Positions 1 to 5,886 of a DNA stretch of 6,054 bases are shown piece by piece. Source of the DNA: Betaproteobacteria bacterium (GTDB lineage: Bacteria; Pseudomonadota; Gammaproteobacteria; Burkholderiales; Rhodocyclaceae). The position numbers and the translations under genes are program-made. The stretch lies in assembly GCA_016880375.1 (NCBI GenBank), contig JAEHDO010000357.1:1-6054 (forward strand). The letters are read 5' to 3'. Positions within the stretch are counted from its first letter, which is position 1, and the number at the start of each line of letters is the position of its first letter. The notes under the pieces were generated by a model. That model was not told where the DNA came from and ran no database searches. It saw nothing but the letters and a program-made list of their open reading frames with translations.

Positions 1-218
1 AGAAGAAATTCTTCTGGGACCAGGCCAAGCTGCCGAACCGCCACTGGCTGGCCGCCAACATGAACCACGAGGCCTGGCTGGGCTTCAACGCCTTCGACGC
101 GAAGAAGGTCACCGGCAAGGACGTCATCGACTTCATCAAGTACCGCCAACTCGTCGCGGAAGGCGCCGTGTTCGACGAGAAGTTCGCCGAGCAGGTGCTG
201 GCCAAGCCGAAGGGCTGA
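1..218 (+). CDS. 3' end of an unrecognised protein gene (partial)
   Basis: An open frame enters from the left edge (first full codon at 3) and ends at TGA 216-218, giving 71 C-terminal residues. The peptide is rich in aromatic residues and lysine, with stretches such as HWLAANMNHEAWLGFN and a hydrophilic, probably helical tail ending LAKPKG. No signal peptide, membrane segment or cofactor motif is visible, and I cannot assign a family. Codon use (strong preference for C or G in third position) matches the neighbouring genes, and the intrinsic terminator 10 bases after the stop supports it as the true end of a gene. That terminator also makes it unlikely that this gene shares a transcript with the flavoenzyme downstream, so functional linkage to the rest of the window is uncertain. 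Confidence 0.75.
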   Translation, partial: KKFFWDQAKLPNRHWLAANMNHEAWLGFNAFDAKKVTGKDVIDFIKYRQLVAEGAVFDEKFAEQVLAKPKG

Positions 219-227
219 CGAACACTG

Positions 228-250
228 GCCCGCTTCGGCGGGCTTTTTTT
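228..250 (+). terminator. Intrinsic (rho-independent) terminator
   Basis: A perfect 6-bp GC stem (GCCCGC 228-233 with GCGGGC 238-243) is closed by a TTCG tetraloop and followed directly by seven T residues (244-250). It starts 10 bases after the stop codon of the upstream partial gene. It ends that transcript and insulates the flavoenzyme promoter that follows. Confidence 0.93.
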
Positions 251-271
251 GAATTTCGCCGCATCCGCGCA

Positions 272-300
272 TTGACTCGTCCGGACGCAATGTATACAGT
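272..300 (+). promoter_or_regulatory. Predicted sigma-70-type promoter of the flavoenzyme gene
   Basis: A -35 box TTGACT (272-277, 5 of 6 to consensus) and a -10 box TACAGT (295-300, 4 of 6) are separated by 17 bases. The -10 lies inside the 15-base putative operator. A start point near 307 would give a leader of only about 15 bases, made up almost entirely of the strong ribosome binding site AAAGGAGG (307-314), 7 bases before the ATG at 322. The second promoter in the window has the same spacing and the same -10, which raises confidence in both. Start site not measured. Confidence 0.65.
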
Positions 301-305
301 ATCCA
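291..305 (+). promoter_or_regulatory. Putative GntR operator, copy 1
   Basis: TGTATACAGTATCCA begins with the perfect 8-base palindrome TGTATACA (291-298) and covers the predicted -10 box. The same 15 bases recur at 2397-2411 in front of the GntR gene, again starting 4 bases before the -10 box. Short T-G-T/A-C-A dyads of this kind are typical of FCD-type GntR repressors. Binding here would block RNA polymerase. That the GntR protein at 2460-3137 is the binder is inferred from the shared site and adjacency. Confidence 0.65.
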
Positions 306-321
306 TAAAGGAGGATCCGGC

Positions 322-2292
322 ATGACCCGCCCCGGTGAACTCAAGCTCAAGCATCTCTTCCAGCCCGGCCAGATCGGTAAATTCAAGACGAAGAACCTGA
401 TCAAGTACGGCGCCTGCTGCGTCTCCAACTACAACGGCCGCGACGGCTCCATCACGCCGCGCGAACTGGCGCGGGTGCGCGTCATCGCCGCCACCGGCTG
501 CGGCCTGATCACCAACCAGGGCGCCTACCCGGACCCGCTCGGCGAGGGCAAGGCCTACTTCCGCCAGGTCGCCATCCACGACGACAAGTTCCTGCCGCAG
601 TTCGAGACCATCGCCCGCTACATCCACGATGCCGGCGCGATGGCCATGCAGCAGATCCTCCACGCCGGCCGCTATGGCGGCATCGACCTCGGCTACTGCG
701 TGCAGCCCTCGGTGGTGCCGCAGACCCTGCCGCACTTCCGCCCGCCGCGCGAGCTGAGCAAGGAGCAGATCAAGGCCGTGGTGCAGCAGCATGCGGATGC
801 GGCGAAGCGCGCCATCCGCGCCGGCTTCGACGCCACCGAGATCACCAGCTTCATGGGCTACCTGCTGGCCAACTTCAACTCGCCCTTCACCAACCAGCGC
901 ACCGACGAGTACGGCGGCTCGGTGCAGAACCGCGGCCGCTTCATGCGCGAGCTGATCGACGCCATCAAGCAGGCGACGCCCGACAATCCGCTGTCCGTGC
1001 GCCTGAACGGCGCCGAGCTGATGGACCGCTGGGGCGGCAACACCGAGGACGAATCGTTCGAGCTGATGCAGCAGGCGGTGGACTGCGGCGTGGAGATGAT
1101 TTCCGTCACCGTCGGCTGGCAGGAGGCGCCCGAATCCTCCTTCGGCCGCGACGTGCCGCCCGGCTACTGGAACTACCTCTCGGCCAAGGCCAAGAAGATG
1201 TTCCCCGGCGTGCTGGTGGCCTTCGGCAACCGCCTGCCCGACCCGGCCATGGCCGACGAGTGCATCCGCGACGGCGTCTTCGACTACTGGGAAGTCTGCC
1301 GCCCGCTGCTGGCCGACCCGGAGCTGATCCACAAGGCCGCCGAAGACCGCATGGAGGAAGTGCGCCCCTGCATCGGTTCCCTGAACTGCTTATCCCGCCT
1401 GTTCCGCGACCTGCCCTACACCTGCACCATGAATCCGATGCTCGGCCACGAGTTCGAGCCGGAATACCACATCACCAAGGCCGCCGAGCCGAAGCGCATC
1501 CTGGTCGTCGGCGCCGGCCCGGCCGGCATGGAGTCGGCCATCACGGCGCGCCAGCGCGGCCATTCCGTCACGGTGGTCGACAAGGCCGACAAGATCGGCG
1601 GCAACCTCGCCGCCTACGCCGCCAACGACCTGGCCCGCCCCGCCGACCTGCAAAGCGTCATCGACTACTACGGCGTGATGGCGAAGAAGCTGGGCGTCGA
1701 GGTGCGCCTGAACACCGAGGCCAACGCCAAGTTCATGCGCAGCGTGCTGCACGACTTCGACGTCTGCATCGTCGCCGCCGGCGCGCGCACCGACATGGCG
1801 GTGTTCCAGTACCTCGAAGGGTCCGAACTGCTGGTCGACGCGCTGGAAGTCGCCCACGGCCGCGCTCAGGCCGGCAAGCGCGTGGTGATGATCGGTGGCG
1901 GCATGATCGGCCTGACCATCTCCGAGTTCCTCGCCAAGGCCGGACACGAAGTCACCGTGGTCGAAAAGGAGAAGCGCATCGGCGGCGACATCATGCCGAC
2001 CTTCAAGTGGCGGCACACCGCCTGGGTGGACGAACTCGGCATCAAGACGGTGACCTCGGCTCAGCTCGTCAAGGTGACCAAGGAAGGCGCGACAGTGAAG
2101 ACGGCCAAGGGCGAGGAAAAATTCATCCCGGCCGACAGCGTCATCGTCTCCAGCCCGCGAAAGGCCAACCACGACCTCTTCCACGAGTTTCAGTGGATGG
2201 TCGACGAGGTTCACGGCGGAGGCGACGCCACCGTGCCGCGCGGCCTCGACCAGGCCATCCAGGAAGGCTACCGGCTCGGCTGCCGGATCTAG
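322..2292 (+). CDS. FMN/FAD/iron-sulfur flavoenzyme, 2,4-dienoyl-CoA reductase / old yellow enzyme family
   Basis: The protein is 656 residues long, a usual length for the FadH / trimethylamine dehydrogenase / BaiCD-type subgroup of old yellow enzymes. These pass electrons from NAD(P)H via FAD and an iron-sulfur cluster to FMN and reduce a C=C bond conjugated to a carbonyl or CoA thioester. Visible parts: FMN TIM barrel about 10-345, with LHAGRYGG (113-120), the active-site-tyrosine region MGYLLANF (Y180) and the family motif TDEYGG; a cysteine motif at 350-368 (C350, C356, C368); a first dinucleotide fold GAGPAG (397-402); and a second, GGGMIG (525-530). Three departures stand out. The second cluster cysteine is Ser353. 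The position of E. coli FadH His252 appears to be Gln267 (GWQEA). The two histidines of typical ene-reductases (HGAH) read TSFM at 175-178. The ATG has a strong AAAGGAGG site. It is transcribed alone, between a terminator and the GntR promoter. The substrate is unknown; an enone, a dienoyl-CoA or an aryl-CoA is possible. Soluble, cytoplasmic. Confidence 0.9.
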   Translation: MTRPGELKLKHLFQPGQIGKFKTKNLIKYGACCVSNYNGRDGSITPRELARVRVIAATGCGLITNQGAYPDPLGEGKAYFRQVAIHDDKFLPQFETIARYIHDAGAMAMQQILHAGRYGGIDLGYCVQPSVVPQTLPHFRPPRELSKEQIKAVVQQHADAAKRAIRAGFDATEITSFMGYLLANFNSPFTNQRTDEYGGSVQNRGRFMRELIDAIKQATPDNPLSVRLNGAELMDRWGGNTEDESFELMQQAVDCGVEMISVTVGWQEAPESSFGRDVPPGYWNYLSAKAKKMFPGVLVAFGNRLPDPAMADECIRDGVFDYWEVCRPLLADPELIHKAAEDRMEEVRPCIGSLNCLSRLFRDLPYTCTMNPMLGHEFEPEYHITKAAEPKRILVVGAGPAGMESAITARQRGHSVTVVDKADKIGGNLAAYAANDLARPADLQSVIDYYGVMAKKLGVEVRLNTEANAKFMRSVLHDFDVCIVAAGARTDMAVFQYLEGSELLVDALEVAHGRAQAGKRVVMIGGGMIGLTISEFLAKAGHEVTVVEKEKRIGGDIMPTFKWRHTAWVDELGIKTVTSAQLVKVTKEGATVKTAKGEEKFIPADSVIVSSPRKANHDLFHEFQWMVDEVHGGGDATVPRGLDQAIQEGYRLGCRI

Positions 2293-2346
2293 CGGTTTTC
2301 ATGGAACGAGGTCTGCACTTTGCTTCATCCCACGGGGATTTCCTCA

Positions 2347-2367
2347 GGGCATCCTCCGTGGATGCCC
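2347..2367 (+). terminator. Hairpin after the flavoenzyme gene, possible weak terminator
   Basis: A perfect 8-bp stem GGGCATCC (2347-2354) / GGATGCCC (2360-2367) encloses a 5-base loop, 54 bases after the flavoenzyme stop codon. The following bases (TTCGGTCACCTTT) contain no continuous T-run, so it is not a classical intrinsic terminator. It may stabilise the 3' end of the transcript or terminate weakly. A smaller hairpin, ATCCC/GGGAT, lies just upstream at 2327-2339. Confidence 0.4.
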
Positions 2368-2377
2368 TTCGGTCACC

Positions 2378-2406
2378 TTTACACGCTCAAAATGCGTGTA
2401 TACAGT
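2378..2406 (+). promoter_or_regulatory. Predicted promoter of the GntR-thiolase-ligase operon
   Basis: A -35 box TTTACA (2378-2383, 5 of 6 to consensus) and a -10 box TACAGT (2401-2406) are separated by 17 bases. The -10 sequence, the spacer length and the operator offset are identical to those of the promoter at 272-300. Transcription would start near 2413, giving a leader of roughly 45-50 bases before the GTG start. Confidence 0.65.
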
Positions 2407-2411
2407 ATCCA
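2397..2411 (+). promoter_or_regulatory. Putative GntR operator, copy 2 (autoregulatory)
   Basis: TGTATACAGTATCCA, an exact copy of 291-305, covers the -10 box in front of the GntR gene. The flanking bases differ between the two copies, so conservation stops at the 15-mer. This is what a functional site would show, rather than a recent duplication. Autorepression of the regulator and its downstream genes is the likely role. Confidence 0.65.
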
Positions 2412-2447
2412 CCGTACAGGGTCGATTTCTCCAATCCATCCCTTAGC

Positions 2448-2453
2448 GGAGGA
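2448..2453 (+). promoter_or_regulatory. Ribosome binding site that sets the GntR start
   Basis: GGAGGA lies 6 bases before GTG 2460 and 9 bases before a second GTG at 2463. The reading frame is open far upstream, including an ATG at 2301, but only these GTG codons follow a Shine-Dalgarno sequence and lie downstream of the promoter. The choice between the two adjacent GTGs is not certain. Confidence 0.75.
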
Positions 2454-2459
2454 CCATCC

Positions 2460-3137
2460 GTGGTGTCATCGATAAAACCGCTGCAACGCCCCCTCGCCCT
2501 CGGCGACCAGGTCTACCAGACGCTCCGCGGGCACCTGCGCGACGGCACCATCGTCTCCGGGCAGCCGCTGCAGGAAGTCCAGCTGGCGGAAAAACTCGGC
2601 GTCTCCCGCACGCCAGTGCGCGAGGCGCTGGCGCGCCTTGCCAGCGAAGGCCTGCTTGCCTCCGACGGCCGCAGCTTCGTCGTGCCGGCGCTGACGCTGC
2701 AGGATGTAGACGACATCTACGAGGTGCGCTTCCTGCTCGAACCGGCGGCGGTGTCCCGCGTCGCCGAGCTAACGACCGATGCAGCCGTGCGCGCGCCCAT
2801 CGACGAGGCGCTCGCCGACGCCGAGGCCGCCTTCAAGGCCAGGGATGCCGACGCCTTCCGCGAGGCCAACATCCGCTTCCGCAATGCCTGGAAGGACTTG
2901 GTGCCGAACCGCCGCATGGTGAAGGCCATCGAACAGTATGCCGACCACATGATGCGCATCCGCGCCCTCACCCTGGGCGACGCGAAGATCCGCGGCATCG
3001 TCATCAAGGGCCTGCGGAGCATCGCCGCAGCGCTCGCTGGCGGCGACGGCGAAGCCGCGGCGGCCGCCATGCGCGACCACCTCGGCGAAGCCAAGCGCTG
3101 CTTCATTGCCGCCACCGGACTCGACAAGGAATCCTGA
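2460..3137 (+). CDS. GntR-family transcriptional regulator, FCD (FadR-like) subfamily
   Basis: The protein is 225 residues long, normal for FCD-type GntR regulators. The N-terminal winged helix-turn-helix spans about 10-76, with the hallmark stretch LAEKLGVSRTPVREAL (42-57) followed by a wing ending near FVVP (73-76). The C-terminal all-helical FCD ligand-binding domain spans about 80-218. In many FCD domains a metal is held by an Asp/Asn and three His. Here the D-x3-H position reads N137-IRF-R141, the second His position appears to be L185, and only the third (H207, in RDHL) remains. Canonical metal binding is therefore doubtful. The start is GTG 2460. It is the first gene of the operon, and its TGA overlaps the thiolase ATG (TGATG, 3135-3139). 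It probably represses its own promoter and that of the flavoenzyme through the shared 15-mer, with a pathway intermediate, perhaps an acyl-CoA or organic acid, as inducer (inference). Confidence 0.92.
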   Translation: MVSSIKPLQRPLALGDQVYQTLRGHLRDGTIVSGQPLQEVQLAEKLGVSRTPVREALARLASEGLLASDGRSFVVPALTLQDVDDIYEVRFLLEPAAVSRVAELTTDAAVRAPIDEALADAEAAFKARDADAFREANIRFRNAWKDLVPNRRMVKAIEQYADHMMRIRALTLGDAKIRGIVIKGLRSIAAALAGGDGEAAAAAMRDHLGEAKRCFIAATGLDKES

Positions 3138-4342
3138 TGAGCTACAAGGCCGAAATCCCCTACGGCGCCTACTGGAGCACGCCCTTCACGCGCTGGCAGG
3201 GCAGCTTCGCCAACCTGCACAGCATCGAGTTCGCCGCCCATGTCGCAAAAAACGAGCTGGCCAGGCGCAACATCGATCCGAAGATCTTCGACTACGGCGC
3301 GCTCGGCTTTTCCGTGCCGCAGAAGCACGCCTTCTACGGCCTGCCCTGGCTGACCGGCCTCATTGGCGCCGGCCAGGCCGGCGGCCCGACCCTGATGCAG
3401 GCCTGCGCCACCGGCGTGCGCACCCTGCTCGCGGCGGTGCAGGAAATAGAAGTCAGTCTCTGCAGCACGGCGCTGGTGATCAACTGCGACCGCACTTCGA
3501 ACGGCCCGCACCTCTACTACCCGAACCCGAAGGGCCCGGGCGGCACCGGCATCGCCGAGGACTGGGTGATGGACAACTTCGGCTGCGACCCGCTCGGCCG
3601 CCATTCGATGCTGCAGACGGCGGAGAACGTGGCGAAGAAGCACGGCATCGGCACCGCCGAACAGCACGAGGTGGTGCTGCGCCGCGAGGAGCAGTACCGC
3701 CAGGCGCTGGACAACGGTGCGGCCTTCCTCAAGCGCTTCATGACCCTGCCCTTCGAAGTGCCGGCGCCGAACTTCAGGAAGACCGCCGGCACGTTGGAGG
3801 GCGACGAGGGCATCAACCACTCCACGGCCGAGGGCCTGGCCAAGCTCAAGCCGGTCATGGACGGCGGCACCGTCACCTTCGGCGGCCAGACGCATCCGGC
3901 CGACGGCAATGCCGGCATCGTCGTCACCACCGCCGCCAGGGCGCGCGAACTGTCGCGCGATCCGAAGATCGCCGTGCGCCTGCACGGCTTCGGCCTCGCC
4001 CGCGCCGCACTGGCCTACATGCCCGAGGCCACCGTGCCGGCGGCGAAACAGGCCCTCGCCCAAGCCGGCAAGACAGTGAAAGACATGGCGGCGATCAAGA
4101 CGCACAACCCCTTCGCCATCAACGACCTCTTTTTCGCGCGCGAGACCGGCGCCGACCTGAAGCACATGAACAACTTCGGTTGCTCCCTCGTCTGGGGCCA
4201 CCCGCAGGCGCCGATGGGCACGCGGGCGATCATCGAAGTGATCGAGGAACTGGCGCTGCGCGGCGGCGGCTGGGGCCTGTTCACCGGCTGCGCCGCCGGC
4301 GATACGGCGATGGCGGTCGTATTGCAAGTGGGCGACGCCTGA
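3137..4342 (+). CDS. Thiolase (acetyl-CoA C-acyltransferase-like)
   Basis: The protein is 401 residues long, the usual length for tetrameric thiolases. It would cleave a 3-oxoacyl-CoA with free CoA to acetyl-CoA plus a shortened acyl-CoA, or run in reverse. The catalytic set is complete: nucleophile C90 in QACATG, H355 in WGHPQAPMG, and the acid/base C385 in TGCAAGD. These match the order and spacing of the well-studied Zoogloea enzyme (Cys89, His348, Cys378). Where most biosynthetic and degradative thiolases have NEAF, this one has HNPFA (323-327), so it belongs to a divergent branch with an altered oxyanion-hole region. The ATG overlaps the regulator stop by one base, with AAGGA (3126-3130) 6 bases upstream, indicating translational coupling. 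Next to a CoA ligase and a carboxylase-like subunit, its likely substrate is a beta-ketoacyl-CoA made by that ligase (inference). Cytoplasmic; no signal or membrane segment. Confidence 0.9.
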   Translation: MSYKAEIPYGAYWSTPFTRWQGSFANLHSIEFAAHVAKNELARRNIDPKIFDYGALGFSVPQKHAFYGLPWLTGLIGAGQAGGPTLMQACATGVRTLLAAVQEIEVSLCSTALVINCDRTSNGPHLYYPNPKGPGGTGIAEDWVMDNFGCDPLGRHSMLQTAENVAKKHGIGTAEQHEVVLRREEQYRQALDNGAAFLKRFMTLPFEVPAPNFRKTAGTLEGDEGINHSTAEGLAKLKPVMDGGTVTFGGQTHPADGNAGIVVTTAARARELSRDPKIAVRLHGFGLARAALAYMPEATVPAAKQALAQAGKTVKDMAAIKTHNPFAINDLFFARETGADLKHMNNFGCSLVWGHPQAPMGTRAIIEVIEELALRGGGWGLFTGCAAGDTAMAVVLQVGDA

Positions 4343-4343
4343 G

Positions 4344-5867
4344 ATGCTCCCCATCACCGAATGGATCGGCCACCATGCCGGCGCAGCACCCGGCAAGACG
4401 GCGATCCGTTTCGGCGCGCGCGACATCAGCTATGCCGCGCTGGCGCAACAGATAGAGCGGCTCGCCTCGGCACTCGCCGCCAGCGGCGTGCGGCGCGAAA
4501 GCTGCGTGGCCTATCTCGGCTACAACAGCCCGGAGATGCTGGCGCTGCTGTTCGCCTGCGCCCGAATTGGCGCGCTGTTCATGCCGCTCAACTGGCGGCT
4601 GGCCGCGCCTGAGCACAAGCAGATGCTGCAGGACTGCCCGCCGACGGTGCTGTTCGTCGATCCAGACTTCGTCGCCCAGACGGAATCCATCCTTTCCGAA
4701 CTCGGCAGCCTCCGCAGCGTCGTCCTGGGTCAGGCGCGCGGCGGCTGGCAGGCCTGGGAAGACTTTTGCGCCGCCGGCACCGCCGCCGCGCCGCGCGCCG
4801 AAGCCGATCCGCAGACGCCGCTGCTGATCTGCTACACCTCGGGCTCGACCGGCAAGCCGAAGGGCGTGCTGCTCACCCAGGACGCCCTGGCCTGGAACGC
4901 CGTCAACAGCGCCGACATGCACGACCTGACGGCGGAGGACCGCATCCTCACCACCCTGCCGCTGTTCCATGTCGGCGGCCTCAACAACCAGACCACGCCG
5001 GCGCTGGCGGCCGGCTGCACGGTGGTGCTGCATCCGCGCTTCGACGTCGAAGCCACGTTCGACGCGATTGAAAAGGAAAACATCACACTGACCGTACTGG
5101 TGCCGGCGCAACTGGACATGATGATGGCGCATCCGCGCTGGCAGAATGCGGATTTCTCCAGCCTGCGCTCGATCACCACCGGCTCCACCATCATCCAGGA
5201 ACGTTTGATCCGCGCCGTGCATGCCCGCGGCGTGCCGCTGATCCAGGTCTATGGCTCGACCGAGACCTGTCCCATCGCCGTCTATCTGAAGGTCGCCGAC
5301 GCCGAGCGCAAGCTCGGCTCGACCGGCAAGATGGCGGCGCACTGCCGCATGCGCATCGTCGACGACCTCGACCGCGACGTGGCGGCCGGCGCCACCGGCG
5401 AGATCCTGATCCAGGGCCCGAACGTGATGAGCGGCTACTGGCGCAACCCGCAGGCCAGCGCCGAGGCGCTGCGCGGCGGCTGGTTCCACAGCGGCGACAT
5501 GGGCCACCTCGACGCCGAGGGCTACCTGTGGGTCGACGGGCGCAAGAAGGAGATGATCATCTCCGGCGGCGAGAACATCTACCCGGCCGAGATCGAGAAC
5601 GTGCTTCTCGACTGTCCGGACATCGCCGAAGCCTCTGTGGTCGGCCGGCACGACCCGCGCTGGGGCGAGATCGTCGTCGCCGTGGTGGCGCCGAAGCCGG
5701 GCCGCCGCCTCGATACGGCACAGGTGCTCGGCCTGTTCGAAGGCCGCATCGCCCGCTACAAGCATCCCAGGGAAGTCGTCTTCGTCGGCGAGCTGCCGAA
5801 GACCGCCCTGGGGAAAATCCGCAAGGAAGATGTACGCCAACTGGTCAGGCCCGCATCGGCCGCCTGA
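4344..5867 (+). CDS. AMP-forming acyl-CoA synthetase (ANL superfamily)
   Basis: The protein is 507 residues long, typical for class I adenylate-forming CoA ligases. These convert a carboxylic acid, ATP and CoA to acyl-CoA, AMP and diphosphate. The core motifs are intact: the phosphate loop YTSGSTGKPKG (164-174), YGSTET (303-308) for adenine and Mg-ATP contact, the ribose-binding aspartate D385 in FHSGD, the hinge region DGRKKEMI before SGGENIYPAEIE (407-418), and the catalytic lysine K491 in PKTALGKIRK near the C-terminus. The acid substrate cannot be read from the sequence. By context a beta-keto acid is attractive, as with benzoylacetate or acetoacetate ligases beside ketone carboxylases, but a plain fatty or aromatic acid is possible. 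The start ATG is one base past the thiolase stop and has no clear ribosome binding site, so translation probably depends on coupling to the thiolase. Cytoplasmic. Confidence 0.92.
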   Translation: MLPITEWIGHHAGAAPGKTAIRFGARDISYAALAQQIERLASALAASGVRRESCVAYLGYNSPEMLALLFACARIGALFMPLNWRLAAPEHKQMLQDCPPTVLFVDPDFVAQTESILSELGSLRSVVLGQARGGWQAWEDFCAAGTAAAPRAEADPQTPLLICYTSGSTGKPKGVLLTQDALAWNAVNSADMHDLTAEDRILTTLPLFHVGGLNNQTTPALAAGCTVVLHPRFDVEATFDAIEKENITLTVLVPAQLDMMMAHPRWQNADFSSLRSITTGSTIIQERLIRAVHARGVPLIQVYGSTETCPIAVYLKVADAERKLGSTGKMAAHCRMRIVDDLDRDVAAGATGEILIQGPNVMSGYWRNPQASAEALRGGWFHSGDMGHLDAEGYLWVDGRKKEMIISGGENIYPAEIENVLLDCPDIAEASVVGRHDPRWGEIVVAVVAPKPGRRLDTAQVLGLFEGRIARYKHPREVVFVGELPKTALGKIRKEDVRQLVRPASAA

Positions 5868-5886
5868 GCATGAAAATGGAGCCCAC

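Noticed and set aside
291..298. TGTATACA palindrome as a mobile-element target or inverted repeat end
   Set aside because: No transposase, flanking duplication or second inverted end is present, and its position over the -10 box fits an operator better.
136..1332. 398-codon open frame on the - strand
   Set aside because: It lies antisense to the clearly coding flavoenzyme. Its protein is low-complexity, rich in His, Ala, Val and Gly with no domain, as expected from the complement of GC-rich codons.
1260..2459. Long upstream extension of the GntR reading frame, including ATG 2301
   Set aside because: The extension up to 2292 is an arginine/proline-rich out-of-frame shadow of the flavoenzyme. 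Starting at ATG 2301 would translate the promoter and operator. The GTG at 2460 has the ribosome binding site.
2717..4426. 569-codon open frame on the - strand
   Set aside because: It spans the regulator and the thiolase in antisense, and its composition is a typical GC-rich shadow with no recognisable motif.
3106..4455. 449-codon open frame on the + strand overlapping the thiolase
   Set aside because: Its Arg/Pro/His-rich translation has no motif, whereas the frame from 3137 has complete thiolase catalytic residues.
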